From an uncultured Clostridia bacterium (GTDB lineage Bacteria; Bacillota; Clostridia; TANB77; CAG-508), in NCBI GenBank assembly GCA_934167365.1, contig CAKPKU010000002.1, positions 1 through 56,833 of the forward strand: 56,833 nucleotides of DNA, written 5' to 3'. The notes beneath the pieces were generated by a model. The model was given only the letters and a program-made list of their open reading frames with translations, searched no databases and was not told where the DNA came from. Position 1 is the first letter of the stretch. The number at the start of each line of letters is the position of its first letter. Both the position numbers and the translations under genes were made by a program. Shown piece after piece: positions 9,483-17,296 of the stretch.

Positions 9483-10337
9483 ATGGATATAATAAAAGCT
9501 ATAATTTTTGGTATAGTAGAAGGAATAACAGAGTGGCTTCCTGTAAGTAGTACAGGTCACTTAATTTTGTTAGAGGGATTTATGAAATTTAAAAATGTAT
9601 CAGAAGGCTTTTTTGATATGTTTGAAGTTGTAATACAATTAGGAGCAATACTTGCAGTAGTATTAATTTATTTTAAAGATATATGGCCTTTTACAAATAA
9701 ACAAGGAAAAGGATTCACTAAAAGAGGATTATTATCACATTTAGATAAAAACATTACACAATTATGGGGAAAAATTTTAGTAGCATGTATACCAGCAGCA
9801 GTAATAGGACTTTTGTTTGATAAAAAATTTGAAGAGCTATTTTACAATCCTACATGTGTAGCAATAGCATTAATAGTGTTTGGTATAGCATTTATAGTAA
9901 TAGAAAATTGGCATAAAGGAAGAAAGTCAAGAATCACAAGAATAGAAGGAATAACATATAAAGATGCATTAATAATAGGAATGTTTCAATTAATAGCAGC
10001 AATATTTCCAGGTGTATCACGTTCAGGAGCAACAATTATAGGAGCTTTATTAATAGGAGTATCAAGAAAAGTATCAGCAGAATTTACATTTTATTTAGCA
10101 ATTCCAGTAATGTTTGGAGCAAGTTTATTAAAAGTAGCAAGATTTGGTTTCAGCTTTACAGGAACAGAAATAATAGCACTAATATTAGGAATGTTATCAG
10201 CATTTGTAGTATCATTGTTTATAATAAAATTCTTAATGAATTACATAAAGAAACACGATTTCAAAGTATTTGGTTGGTATAGAATTATACTTGGAATAAT
10301 AGTCATATTAATGGCTTTATGTGGAGTAATAAAATAA
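9483..10337 (+). CDS. uppP: Undecaprenyl-diphosphatase UppP (BacA)
   Basis: It removes a phosphate from undecaprenyl diphosphate to recycle the lipid carrier for peptidoglycan and polysaccharide synthesis. The protein is 284 residues, the usual length. The signature EGITEWLPVSSTGH is at residues 13-26 and the second motif GVSRSGAT begins at residue 177; about eight membrane spans are visible. Last gene of the T-box-controlled operon. In other bacteria extra UppP confers bacitracin resistance. The exopolysaccharide operon begins about 6 kb downstream and would use the same carrier. Confidence 0.95.
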   Translation: MDIIKAIIFGIVEGITEWLPVSSTGHLILLEGFMKFKNVSEGFFDMFEVVIQLGAILAVVLIYFKDIWPFTNKQGKGFTKRGLLSHLDKNITQLWGKILVACIPAAVIGLLFDKKFEELFYNPTCVAIALIVFGIAFIVIENWHKGRKSRITRIEGITYKDALIIGMFQLIAAIFPGVSRSGATIIGALLIGVSRKVSAEFTFYLAIPVMFGASLLKVARFGFSFTGTEIIALILGMLSAFVVSLFIIKFLMNYIKKHDFKVFGWYRIILGIIVILMALCGVIK

Positions 10338-10387
10338 AAAAGTAATAATTTTTGTATTCAAGAATATAATTTATTATATAAAAGTAC

Positions 10388-10416
10388 TTTACAATATCAA
10401 TTTTTTCTGGTATAAT
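10388..10416 (+). promoter_or_regulatory. Strong sigma-A promoter
   Basis: TTTACA (10388-10393), exactly 17 bases, TATAAT (10411-10416). It precedes a leader of about 90 bases and the 95-residue gene. Confidence 0.7.
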
Positions 10417-10515
10417 GTAAACTACTTTGAAAACATTGTAATAAAAAAAACCTTCAAGTTTTTGTAAACACAGAAAACAACATTGTAAAATTTATTTTTA
10501 GGAGGTGAAAAAAGA

Positions 10516-10803
10516 ATGGACGTAAACGAACTAAAAGTCCTTTTAAAGGAAAAGGCGGTCTCAATAAAACAATTTGGGAAAAATGGTAGCTATCTAGTTA
10601 TAGATAGTTTAGAGGACGAATATCACCACATAAATCTTGTATACTTTCAAGATTGTTGTGTAAAAGGAGCGCTCTTGGATATCGTAAATTACAGAAAATT
10701 TATGGACATGTCAAAAGAAGATAGAGTTATAGCAATCTGGGGACTTGTATCAGGTCGAAAGATTGACTACATTCAAAATGAACTTTTTGAGTTGCTAGAT
10801 TAG
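10516..10803 (+). CDS. Small soluble protein of unknown function
   Basis: I do not recognise this 95-residue protein. It is acidic, lacks a signal peptide or membrane span, and contains a paired DCC (two adjacent cysteines near residue 47). It has a near-consensus promoter, an AGGAGGTG ribosome binding site 8 bases before the ATG, and a dedicated terminator, so it is very probably a real, well-expressed single gene. Codon use is a little less AT-biased than in its neighbours, as in the genes at 13712-16073. Confidence 0.7.
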   Translation: MDVNELKVLLKEKAVSIKQFGKNGSYLVIDSLEDEYHHINLVYFQDCCVKGALLDIVNYRKFMDMSKEDRVIAIWGLVSGRKIDYIQNELFELLD

Positions 10804-10826
10804 AAGTAGAAAAAGAAAGAGACAAA

Positions 10827-10860
10827 AATACTGTGAGATATTATCTTGCAGTATTTTATT
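10827..10860 (+). terminator. Rho-independent terminator
   Basis: AATACTG (10827-10833) pairs with CAGTATT (10849-10855) around an inner AGATA/TATCT stem, followed by TTATT. It ends the 95-residue gene. Confidence 0.7.
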
Positions 10861-11030
10861 ATATAATAAGAAAATTCTATAATATAGGTACAGATTAAAT
10901 TGGTAGTAAAAAAGAATTATTTGACTTTTTATTAAGAGTTTCTTATTATAAAAAACATTTAACATAAATTTATTGCGTAATTTTTGCATATGAGCAATTT
11001 AATAAAAACTTTGTTTGATATTTATGATAA
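10858..11030. repeat. Structured intergenic repeat, copy B
   Basis: A diverged copy of the element at 5146-5331. TATAATAAGAAA (10862-10873) pairs with TTTCTTATTATA (10939-10950). Shared blocks in the same order include a TTCTA-ATAT-GGTA segment, ATTAAATT, AACATT, ATTGCGTAATTTT, GAGCAATTT and ACTTTGT. Several outer-stem changes are matched on both arms (for example AGG/CCT in A, AAG/CTT in B), suggesting that pairing is conserved. It lies between a terminator and the next gene. Confidence 0.55.
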
Positions 11031-11062
11031 AGTGATACATAAAGTATGTATAAGGAGGAGAA

Positions 11063-12346
11063 ATGGAAGATTTAAAAAATATAAAAGATGTAAAAAGAGA
11101 GGTAAAAAATATCCAAAGAAAAATACAATACAATAAAAAAATATTGCATGGAAGTGAGAAAAAAGCATATAAATTAAACTCATATAAAGAATTTGAAGAA
11201 ATTTATATAAAATATGGATCTGAATTATATTCTAAATATGTACCAAAAAGATATAGAAATAAAGATATAAAAGCTCTATTAAAGAATGGCAGATTTATAG
11301 AGCTATATAATAAACATGGGAAAAAAGAATTTGAAAAGTATGAGTATAAAATTAGAAGAATAGATATACGTAACGAAACAGGAAGTGAAGTAAAAGCATA
11401 TTTAGATTCGGTAGAAAATGTATTGAAGAAAAAGGCAATACCGGCAATATTAACAGTTGGAATTGTTGCACCAGGATATATAGCAACACTATCAGATTAT
11501 CAGAGAAAGTGTGAAGAAGATAAATATGGTACAGAAATACAAGCCTATATAGATGAAGTAAATGAGTATGGTGCTAAAATTAAGTCATATAATTTAAATG
11601 ATCTTCAAAATATAATGAAAGTTATGAATGATATGTGGGAAAATATAGTTGGTTATGGAAATCCTAATATAAATCTTACTTCATGTATGGGATTAGATAT
11701 GGCCACTGAAGATGCTACTGGTGTATGTAGAAATATGGCAGATGATATGGCAAGAAAATTAAATGCCATTGATGAAAAATATAATGCTAGAACAATAATT
11801 ATATATGAAGATGGAAGTGGATATGAATTAGCTAATATAAAACGAGAGATTGTTAAAGAAGAAAATGAAGAGCGAGGAATATTAACTGAAAGTCAAACAA
11901 AATTAATAACAGATACTATAACAAAATTTTTAGGAAATCATGTAGCAGTTTTAATAGATTTGCCAGAAAAAAATGTAAAACTTGTAATAGATCCAACAAA
12001 TCCAGGAATAGGTATGTTTCAGAATGGAAAAATAAAAATGTTTAATAGCAAAGGTGAAGATCCAATAACATTTACAGTTAAACCATTTGGAGAATCAATA
12101 ATGGGATTAAAAAAACTTGCCAGTTTGCCTGAAGAATATATATCAAGTATTGGTTTAAATGATTATGAAGAGCTAGAGCGAGAATTTGGTGTAGATGCTC
12201 AAAATACAGCATTGAAACAAATAAGAACATTAGGAAATGATTGGATTGATACAATTAAAGTTGATTTAGTAGATCAAAACGACAAAAAGGAGCAGAAAAA
12301 AGAGCAAAAGCTTATTATAAATAAAAATGAAGATATAGAAAAGTAA
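11063..12346 (+). CDS. Transglutaminase-like (Cys-His-Asp) protein
   Basis: A 427-residue protein of unknown role. The middle resembles a transglutaminase/papain-like core: GVCR with C222, NHV with H293 and DPTN with D310, in the order and spacing expected for a Cys-His-Asp triad. The N terminus (1-110) is very basic and Lys/Tyr-rich. One hydrophobic stretch (about 126-142) could be a membrane anchor. The C-terminal tail is highly charged. It follows repeat copy B behind an AAGGAGGAG ribosome binding site and converges with the LCP gene. A peptidase or crosslinking role is inferred from the triad only. Confidence 0.6.
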   Translation: MEDLKNIKDVKREVKNIQRKIQYNKKILHGSEKKAYKLNSYKEFEEIYIKYGSELYSKYVPKRYRNKDIKALLKNGRFIELYNKHGKKEFEKYEYKIRRIDIRNETGSEVKAYLDSVENVLKKKAIPAILTVGIVAPGYIATLSDYQRKCEEDKYGTEIQAYIDEVNEYGAKIKSYNLNDLQNIMKVMNDMWENIVGYGNPNINLTSCMGLDMATEDATGVCRNMADDMARKLNAIDEKYNARTIIIYEDGSGYELANIKREIVKEENEERGILTESQTKLITDTITKFLGNHVAVLIDLPEKNVKLVIDPTNPGIGMFQNGKIKMFNSKGEDPITFTVKPFGESIMGLKKLASLPEEYISSIGLNDYEELEREFGVDAQNTALKQIRTLGNDWIDTIKVDLVDQNDKKEQKKEQKLIINKNEDIEK

Positions 12347-12380
12347 AGAATTATAAAATAATAGAAAAAATATATAGAAA

Positions 12381-12402
12381 AGACACTTCAAAAGAAGTGT
12401 CT
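12381..12402. terminator. Bidirectional terminator
   Basis: AGACACTTC (12381-12389) pairs with GAAGTGTCT (12394-12402) with A/T runs on both sides. It lies between the convergent transglutaminase-like and LCP genes and can serve both. Confidence 0.75.
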
Positions 12403-12406
12403 AAAT

Positions 12407-13474
12407 TTATTTGGTATAACCAGTATTTTTTATAATTTTTTTACTAATTTCTTTTACTGTATCTGTTGTCTCATAATCTTTTTCATCAAATAAATCTTTA
12501 TGTAATTGAGAAACATTGCTTTCAAGATCAACAGGCACACCATACCATCTATCTTTTGTAATTCCTTTCGTATTATATGGCCACCCAAAGTTATTTGTAA
12601 CATTAAATGATACAATTTTTGGAATCATATTCATAATTTCTTTTTGACTTATATTAGTAGAAACATGAGGTAACATAGTATCTAACAATTTATTTAATTC
12701 AGAAACCTTCATAGTTTTGGCTTTATTAAATACAGCCATTAAAACATCTCTCATACGCTCTGTTCTCTTATAATCTCCACCATCTGTATAGCGAATTCTT
12801 GAGTAAGCTAAAGCTTGAACACCATCTAATGTATATGTACCTGGAGTTGTAATATTAGAAGATGATGTGCCGAATTGCTTATTTAGTGAATTTATATAAT
12901 TATTAATATATTTTACTTCTTGAGAATCTATTTTTATAGTAACACCTTTTACGCAATCAACAGCAGTACGAACAGTATCAAAATTAATAGCTACAAATTC
13001 TGTTATATTTAAATCTAAATTTTTATTTAAAGTACTTAATGCAAGTTGAGGCCCACCATAAGAATAAGCATGTGTAACTTTATCTAATCCATAACCATCT
13101 ATGTCTAAATAGGTGTCTCTATATACAGATATTATTTTTATATCATTTGTTTTTTGGTTTAGGCTTAAAATCATTATACAATCACTTCTATTACCAGTTC
13201 CAAAAGTATCTTTTCTAGCATCAATACCTAAAAGAGCAATGTTACGGTAATTAGATAACTCATCTTCAACATTTTCATCAATATAAATATCAGAGCTCGT
13301 AATATTCATATAATTAATTTTTCCAATTTTATTTTTAAAAAAGAAATATGCTGAAATAAATGCTGTTAAAACAACAATAATAATGGCAATAAAAATTCCA
13401 AGAAAAATTTTTGCAATTAACTTACCAGTTTTCTTTGGTGCATATTCAGTATTATTTTTTGACAAATTATTCAC
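12407..13474 (-). CDS. LytR-CpsA-Psr (LCP) family cell-wall polymer ligase
   Basis: LCP proteins transfer undecaprenyl-linked glycopolymers onto peptidoglycan outside the membrane. The 355-residue protein has a short cytosolic N terminus, one membrane span (about 20-50) and an LCP domain with LLGIDAR, GNRSDCIM, SVYRDTYLDI and the arginine-rich YSRIRYTDGGDYKRTERMRD, which binds the pyrophosphate head. A GGAGT ribosome binding site precedes the ATG. It is the only clear minus-strand gene in this half of the window and a good candidate for attaching the polymer made by the operon at 16519-28545. Confidence 0.92.
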   Translation of the reverse strand: MNNLSKNNTEYAPKKTGKLIAKIFLGIFIAIIIVVLTAFISAYFFFKNKIGKINYMNITSSDIYIDENVEDELSNYRNIALLGIDARKDTFGTGNRSDCIMILSLNQKTNDIKIISVYRDTYLDIDGYGLDKVTHAYSYGGPQLALSTLNKNLDLNITEFVAINFDTVRTAVDCVKGVTIKIDSQEVKYINNYINSLNKQFGTSSSNITTPGTYTLDGVQALAYSRIRYTDGGDYKRTERMRDVLMAVFNKAKTMKVSELNKLLDTMLPHVSTNISQKEIMNMIPKIVSFNVTNNFGWPYNTKGITKDRWYGVPVDLESNVSQLHKDLFDEKDYETTDTVKEISKKIIKNTGYTK

Positions 13475-13609
13475 TCCTTTATAAAATATAACTGTAAATA
13501 TAGCATAAATAATAAAAAAAGTAAAGAGAATGGTAAAAGTTAGATATTATGTTAAATTTATACTTTAATTTTATATTGATTGAAATTGCAAAAAAAATCT
13601 GTAAAGCTA

Positions 13610-13638
13610 TTGACAAACTTATGTAAATTAAGTATAAT
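13610..13638 (+). promoter_or_regulatory. Consensus sigma-A promoter
   Basis: TTGACA (13610-13615), 17 bases, TATAAT (13633-13638): both hexamers match the consensus exactly. It drives the two small tandem genes after a leader of about 65 bases. Confidence 0.8.
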
Positions 13639-13711
13639 AAAAAACAGTGTAAGTGGTTACACAAAGAAGAATATAAACCCCGTAAAAAGTAATTACTTTG
13701 GAGGTCGTGTA

Positions 13712-13915
13712 ATGAACAAGTATATTTGTAAAGAGTTTGAAAAGGCACTAAAAATCCACTTAGATTCAAAAGACATAGTGGAAATTCCTGTAGCTTATTA
13801 TCAAGGAAATGAAGGCGTTGAAAGAAACAGAGTGTTTGCAACAATTGTTGATGGGCGTTTAATTTGTTGTTTTTACTACGAAGAGGATAATGATTGTCTC
13901 TTTGTAAAGTTTTAA
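13712..13915 (+). CDS. Small protein, first of two tandem paralogues
   Basis: A 67-residue protein of unknown function. The ATG at 13712 is chosen because TTTGGAGGTCGTGTA precedes it; the open frame extends further upstream without a ribosome binding site and across the predicted promoter. The core (VEIPVAYY, then RVFATIVDGRLICCFYY) aligns with the next gene (AEIPIAKC, then KIYATRTGEILIIAYCY), so the two look like diverged duplicates. No signal peptide or membrane span. They share a consensus promoter and a terminator. Confidence 0.65.
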   Translation: MNKYICKEFEKALKIHLDSKDIVEIPVAYYQGNEGVERNRVFATIVDGRLICCFYYEEDNDCLFVKF

Positions 13916-13943
13916 ATGTAAACAGATTAGAGGAGGTCTTGTT

Positions 13944-14153
13944 ATGGATTCAAACTTAAGTAGAATTTCTTACAAAATTGCTACTTCAACTGGAGTAGTG
14001 ATTGAACCAGAGTGGATTGCAGAAATCCCTATAGCCAAGTGTCCGTATTCTAAAACGGATATTGAATGTAAAATATACGCAACTCGCACGGGCGAGATTC
14101 TTATAATAGCGTATTGCTACCGAAATGGCGAAATAAAAATAAAGGTAATATAA
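13944..14153 (+). CDS. Small protein, second of two tandem paralogues
   Basis: A 69-residue protein of unknown function, 28 bases after the first paralogue, with an AGAGGAGGTC ribosome binding site. It shares the pattern EIP(I/V)A, then (F/Y)AT, G, two hydrophobic positions, and an aromatic with C/A near the end. It contains CPYSKTDIEC with two cysteines that the first paralogue lacks. A strong terminator follows, making this a two-gene unit. A small beta-rich domain would fit the alternating pattern, but that is a guess. Confidence 0.65.
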   Translation: MDSNLSRISYKIATSTGVVIEPEWIAEIPIAKCPYSKTDIECKIYATRTGEILIIAYCYRNGEIKIKVI

Positions 14154-14160
14154 TAAAAAT

Positions 14161-14187
14161 ACTCCATCGAAAGATGGAGTATTTTTA
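14161..14187 (+). terminator. Rho-independent terminator
   Basis: ACTCCATC (14161-14168), GAAA loop, GATGGAGT (14173-14180), then ATTTTTATT. Confidence 0.9.
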
Positions 14188-14311
14188 TTATCATGAATAA
14201 GAAAACCTAAAATATATGGTTAATTGAAGAATTTACCAATTAAATGCTATTTTAAAGTAAAATATAAGTTAAATTTTATGTGGCAAAATTAAATCAAAGA
14301 AATACAATATC

Positions 14312-14377
14312 TGTCAAAAAAAAGATGTCGATAATTGTCATGGAAAATGTTGACATAAAAGAAAAACATGATATAAT
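14312..14377 (+). promoter_or_regulatory. Promoter with Spo0A-box-like heptamers upstream
   Basis: TTGACA (14350-14355), 16 bases, TATAAT (14372-14377) drives the 546-residue gene. Just upstream are TGTCAAA (14312-14318), TGTCGAT (14326-14332) and TGTCATG (14336-14342); the last two are exactly 10 bases apart, the spacing of tandem 0A boxes. None matches TGTCGAA perfectly, so the regulator is speculative while the promoter is well supported. Confidence 0.5.
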
Positions 14378-14432
14378 GTAAGCGATTTCTTGTATAAACA
14401 ACCTATATATAAATTTTTAGGAGGGAAGTACT

Positions 14433-16073
14433 TTGCTAAAAAAATATAGTTACGACGAGAAAGTAAGAATCATGTATGAGATTATTGAAAGCAATCGGAG
14501 CCGAGGCGGAATAACGTACGGCGAATTAGTTGAAATACTTATTACACTATTTGAACATAAATATAATAGGAGTAATAATCCGATTATAAAGAAACTCTTG
14601 CAATACAATAACTCTAGAAGTATACCATATAACGTTGATGTAAAGCTTTTGAAAAATGGTAAAAAGGTAAAATTTTCATCACCAGTTATATTACCACCAA
14701 AAATCCGAAAAGAGTTCGTAAGAAAAAAACATGCAAGATTACAAAATGGTCTTGATGATCAATTAATTAAAATGCTAGATACACTTACGAATTTAGTTAA
14801 TGAAAACAAGAATAGAGGCTTAACTCTCAAAGAAGCAGAGTCATTTTTAAGAGTTATATTTAAGCAAAAATGTCTAAACATAGCCAAAATAATCAATTTC
14901 GGAAAGTTTTATGGGAAACCTATAAACAAAAAATTTTTTGTAAGACAAACAAAAGATGTCCCATTAATTATTCCAAATGATTATAAGGAAGAATACAAAC
15001 TTCTTGTAGAAGTAGAAGGCAATGTATTTAACCTTAGGGACAATAATGTAACGATTCTTTATCTTGACAGAAAACTAATAAAATCAGAAGATTTGACAAA
15101 ATTGTACAAAGATAATTCAAAAAAAGTCTTTGACTATCTAGTGAAAGACATAATTTCTAAGTACAGAGGAAATTTTAAAATTTGTATTTTTGAAGATGAT
15201 CTTCTTGAGCTCGATAAAAACAAGAATGACAGAGTAAGTTTTTACATTTTAAAGTTTATTTCGACATCTGAGAATATAGAATTTGTAAGAAAAAAAAGAC
15301 CTGCTTCAAAAGAGGACATAATCAATTTTTGCAAGAAAAATAGTGCAACATTAGTTTCGGGTTCTGAAAAACTCTTATCGTTGGCAATTCTCAATAATGT
15401 AAGAACATATATTCCAAAGGAATATATAAAACAAACTCCGAATCCACTAAAGGGAAAAGGAATTGTAGTTATTGACTCAAACATTGCGTCACCTGCTGAT
15501 ATAGATTATTTATGTAGCAAGTTTGGGACTATTGCAATTTCAGACATTCAACTGGAAAAAATCGGCATGGGCGGATATTTCGCAAGGATATGCGCCTATT
15601 ATGGAATGATAAAAAGAACATCTTTAATTGAACAGAACAAAGATAGATCAATTGTCGAGTTCTGTAAGAAAGTAAAGGCAGATATGCTGTACTCAAAGGA
15701 TTATGGCTGTATTGCATTTGCTAAAATGCAAAGAGTTCCTTGTACACTAATAAAAAATAAACATTTTGCTGAGTCTACAGCTGTAAGCTTAATTCAGCAA
15801 GTAAAGGAGGAAGAGCTTTATGAAGAATTGCGAAAGAATGAAGGAGAAGACATAAGGCTCGACTTTTTTGAAAAAAGAATGAAGAAAGGAAATTCAAGGT
15901 TTGTTATAAATAATTTATATGTAGAATTCAAAAATTCTATGTATAGAAATTCTAGTACCCTTGAAAACGGTGGGTATATCTTCGTGAAAAATGGCAATTT
16001 AGCCATACAAATAAAGGTGATAGATAAAGAAAAAAGAATTGGAAGAATAACATCAGTTAGGAGAACAAAGTGA
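14433..16073 (+). CDS. Large protein with two PIN-like repeats, function unknown
   Basis: I do not recognise this 546-residue protein as a whole. Residues 1-190 are basic and helical, possibly nucleic-acid binding. Two regions look like duplicated Rossmann/PIN-type units. The first has LYLD with D212 and IINFCKKNSATLVS (F299); the second has VVIDSN with D348 and IVEFCKKVKADMLYS (F410). The FCKK blocks are 111 residues apart. A basic C-terminal part (about 475-546) ends in RITSVRRTK. PIN domains are metal-dependent RNases, but the acidic set is incomplete to the eye. Single gene with its own promoter and terminator; slightly higher GC than its neighbours. Confidence 0.7.
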   Translation: MLKKYSYDEKVRIMYEIIESNRSRGGITYGELVEILITLFEHKYNRSNNPIIKKLLQYNNSRSIPYNVDVKLLKNGKKVKFSSPVILPPKIRKEFVRKKHARLQNGLDDQLIKMLDTLTNLVNENKNRGLTLKEAESFLRVIFKQKCLNIAKIINFGKFYGKPINKKFFVRQTKDVPLIIPNDYKEEYKLLVEVEGNVFNLRDNNVTILYLDRKLIKSEDLTKLYKDNSKKVFDYLVKDIISKYRGNFKICIFEDDLLELDKNKNDRVSFYILKFISTSENIEFVRKKRPASKEDIINFCKKNSATLVSGSEKLLSLAILNNVRTYIPKEYIKQTPNPLKGKGIVVIDSNIASPADIDYLCSKFGTIAISDIQLEKIGMGGYFARICAYYGMIKRTSLIEQNKDRSIVEFCKKVKADMLYSKDYGCIAFAKMQRVPCTLIKNKHFAESTAVSLIQQVKEEELYEELRKNEGEDIRLDFFEKRMKKGNSRFVINNLYVEFKNSMYRNSSTLENGGYIFVKNGNLAIQIKVIDKEKRIGRITSVRRTK

Positions 16074-16086
16074 ATATATAGGTTGT

Positions 16087-16119
16087 AAACAGCTGCTTTA
16101 TATAAGGTAGCTGTTTTTT
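16087..16119 (+). terminator. Rho-independent terminator
   Basis: AACAGCT (16088-16094) pairs with AGCTGTT (16109-16115), followed by a T run. It ends the 546-residue gene. Confidence 0.75.
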
Positions 16120-16518
16120 CTATCACTCAAAATGAAGTAGATTGTTATTGTTAAATTTTTTATTTAATTTTTAGTTCAGTACAATGTGGGTTACCTTATT
16201 ATGAAGAAATAGTTCAAACTAAATAGAATAGATAGATACAGAAGAAAGCAATTTTATGGAAAATTAAATTGCTTTCTTTTAATATTTTTTCAGCATGAAT
16301 AAGATGTCGAAAAAGCTAAAAAAACGGTAAAAATAATTGACAAATGTGGAAAAATATAGTTTAATAGAAAACAGCGATGTAAACGGAAAATAGAAAGCAA
16401 ACAAGTAAAAACTATTAGAAAGTAGCTATTCTCTAACAGTTTTAAAGTATACATAAGAAAAAGGTATTGCATAGAGCAATATATAAAGGATGTAAAACTA
16501 AAAAATGGGGGATTTTCT
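16120..16518 (+). promoter_or_regulatory. Leader region of the exopolysaccharide operon
   Basis: A gene-free stretch of about 400 bases. A 12-base perfect hairpin (AGAAAGCAATTT 16243-16254 with AAATTGCTTTCT 16266-16277, then TTTAATATTTTTT) looks like a terminator with no gene before it, so it may end a small RNA or act as a back-stop. A perfect Spo0A-box heptamer TGTCGAA lies at 16305-16311. The operon promoter is TTGACA (16337-16342), 17 bases, TTTAAT (16360-16365). The leader of about 150 bases contains AAAACT-TTAGA/TCTAA-AGTTTT (about 16408-16444), a hairpin that could attenuate. Confidence 0.5.
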
Positions 16519-17280
16519 ATGGAAAAAGTAATGACAAGATATGAAGAAACAGAGCCTAGACAAACAATATCAAAATCAATGGTAAAGGGAAAATTGAAAT
16601 CATTAAGAAAAGTATCAAAAACATATAGAGCATTACAAATAGTAAGATATAAGACACAAATAGGAGTATATAAGTTTGTAAAAAGAACAGTCGATATATG
16701 TGCTGGAATAGTAGGTACAATGTTATTGATTCCAATAATGGCAGTAGTAAAAATAGCATACTTAAAACAAGGAGATCATGCCCCTGTTTTGTTTAAGCAA
16801 AAGAGAATTGGAAAAGATGGAAAAGAGATTGAAATATATAAAATAAGAAGTATGGTATACAATGCAGAGGAAGTATTAGAAAAGTTAATGAGGGAAAATC
16901 CTGAAATTAGAGAAGAGTATACTAAAAATAAGAAATTGGAACATGATCCAAGAATTACAAAAGTAGGTGCATTCATACGTAAGACAAGCCTTGATGAATT
17001 CGGGCAATTTGTCAATTTATTAAAAGGAGATATGTCACTAATAGGCCCACGACCATATTTACCTAGAGAAAAGAAAGATATGGGAGAATATTATGAAGAC
17101 ATAATAGCATGCAAACCAGCATTAGGTGGAGTATGGCAAGCAAGAGGAAGATCAGAAGTAGGTTTTGAAAATCGTTGTAGGTTAGATAGATTTTATAATC
17201 AACATAAGGGATTATGGTTTGATTTTAAAATATTAATATGGACTGCAATATCTGTATTCCAAAATAAAGGAGCGAAATAA
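16519..17280 (+). CDS. Monotopic phosphoglycosyl transferase (priming sugar transferase)
   Basis: It starts repeat-unit synthesis by moving a sugar-1-phosphate from a nucleotide sugar to undecaprenyl phosphate. The 253-residue protein has one re-entrant hydrophobic helix (about 60-78), KIRSM, the catalytic Asp-Glu dyad D159-E160 (SLDEFGQF, where most homologues have DELPQ), KGDMSLIGPRPY (GPRP at 176-179) and a typical C-terminal WQARGRSEVGFE. It is the small-domain type without the WbaP N-terminal spans. First gene of the operon, with a GGGGGA ribosome binding site; the next gene starts 16 bases later. Confidence 0.93.
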   Translation: MEKVMTRYEETEPRQTISKSMVKGKLKSLRKVSKTYRALQIVRYKTQIGVYKFVKRTVDICAGIVGTMLLIPIMAVVKIAYLKQGDHAPVLFKQKRIGKDGKEIEIYKIRSMVYNAEEVLEKLMRENPEIREEYTKNKKLEHDPRITKVGAFIRKTSLDEFGQFVNLLKGDMSLIGPRPYLPREKKDMGEYYEDIIACKPALGGVWQARGRSEVGFENRCRLDRFYNQHKGLWFDFKILIWTAISVFQNKGAK

Positions 17281-17296
17281 AAGGGGAATAAAGCAA

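Noticed and set aside
12930..13480. Minus- and plus-strand ORFs overlapping the LCP gene end and the 13479-13844 minus-strand ORF
   Set aside because: Shadows of real genes on the other strand or frame, with hydrophobic low-complexity translations.
13580..13711. Longer N terminus for the first small paralogue
   Set aside because: The extension overlaps the consensus promoter at 13610-13638 and lacks a ribosome binding site; ATG 13712 has a strong one.
16243..16277. Terminator implying a hidden gene in 16126-16240
   Set aside because: No ORF with a start and ribosome binding site and no conserved RNA motif is visible; kept only as part of the leader region.
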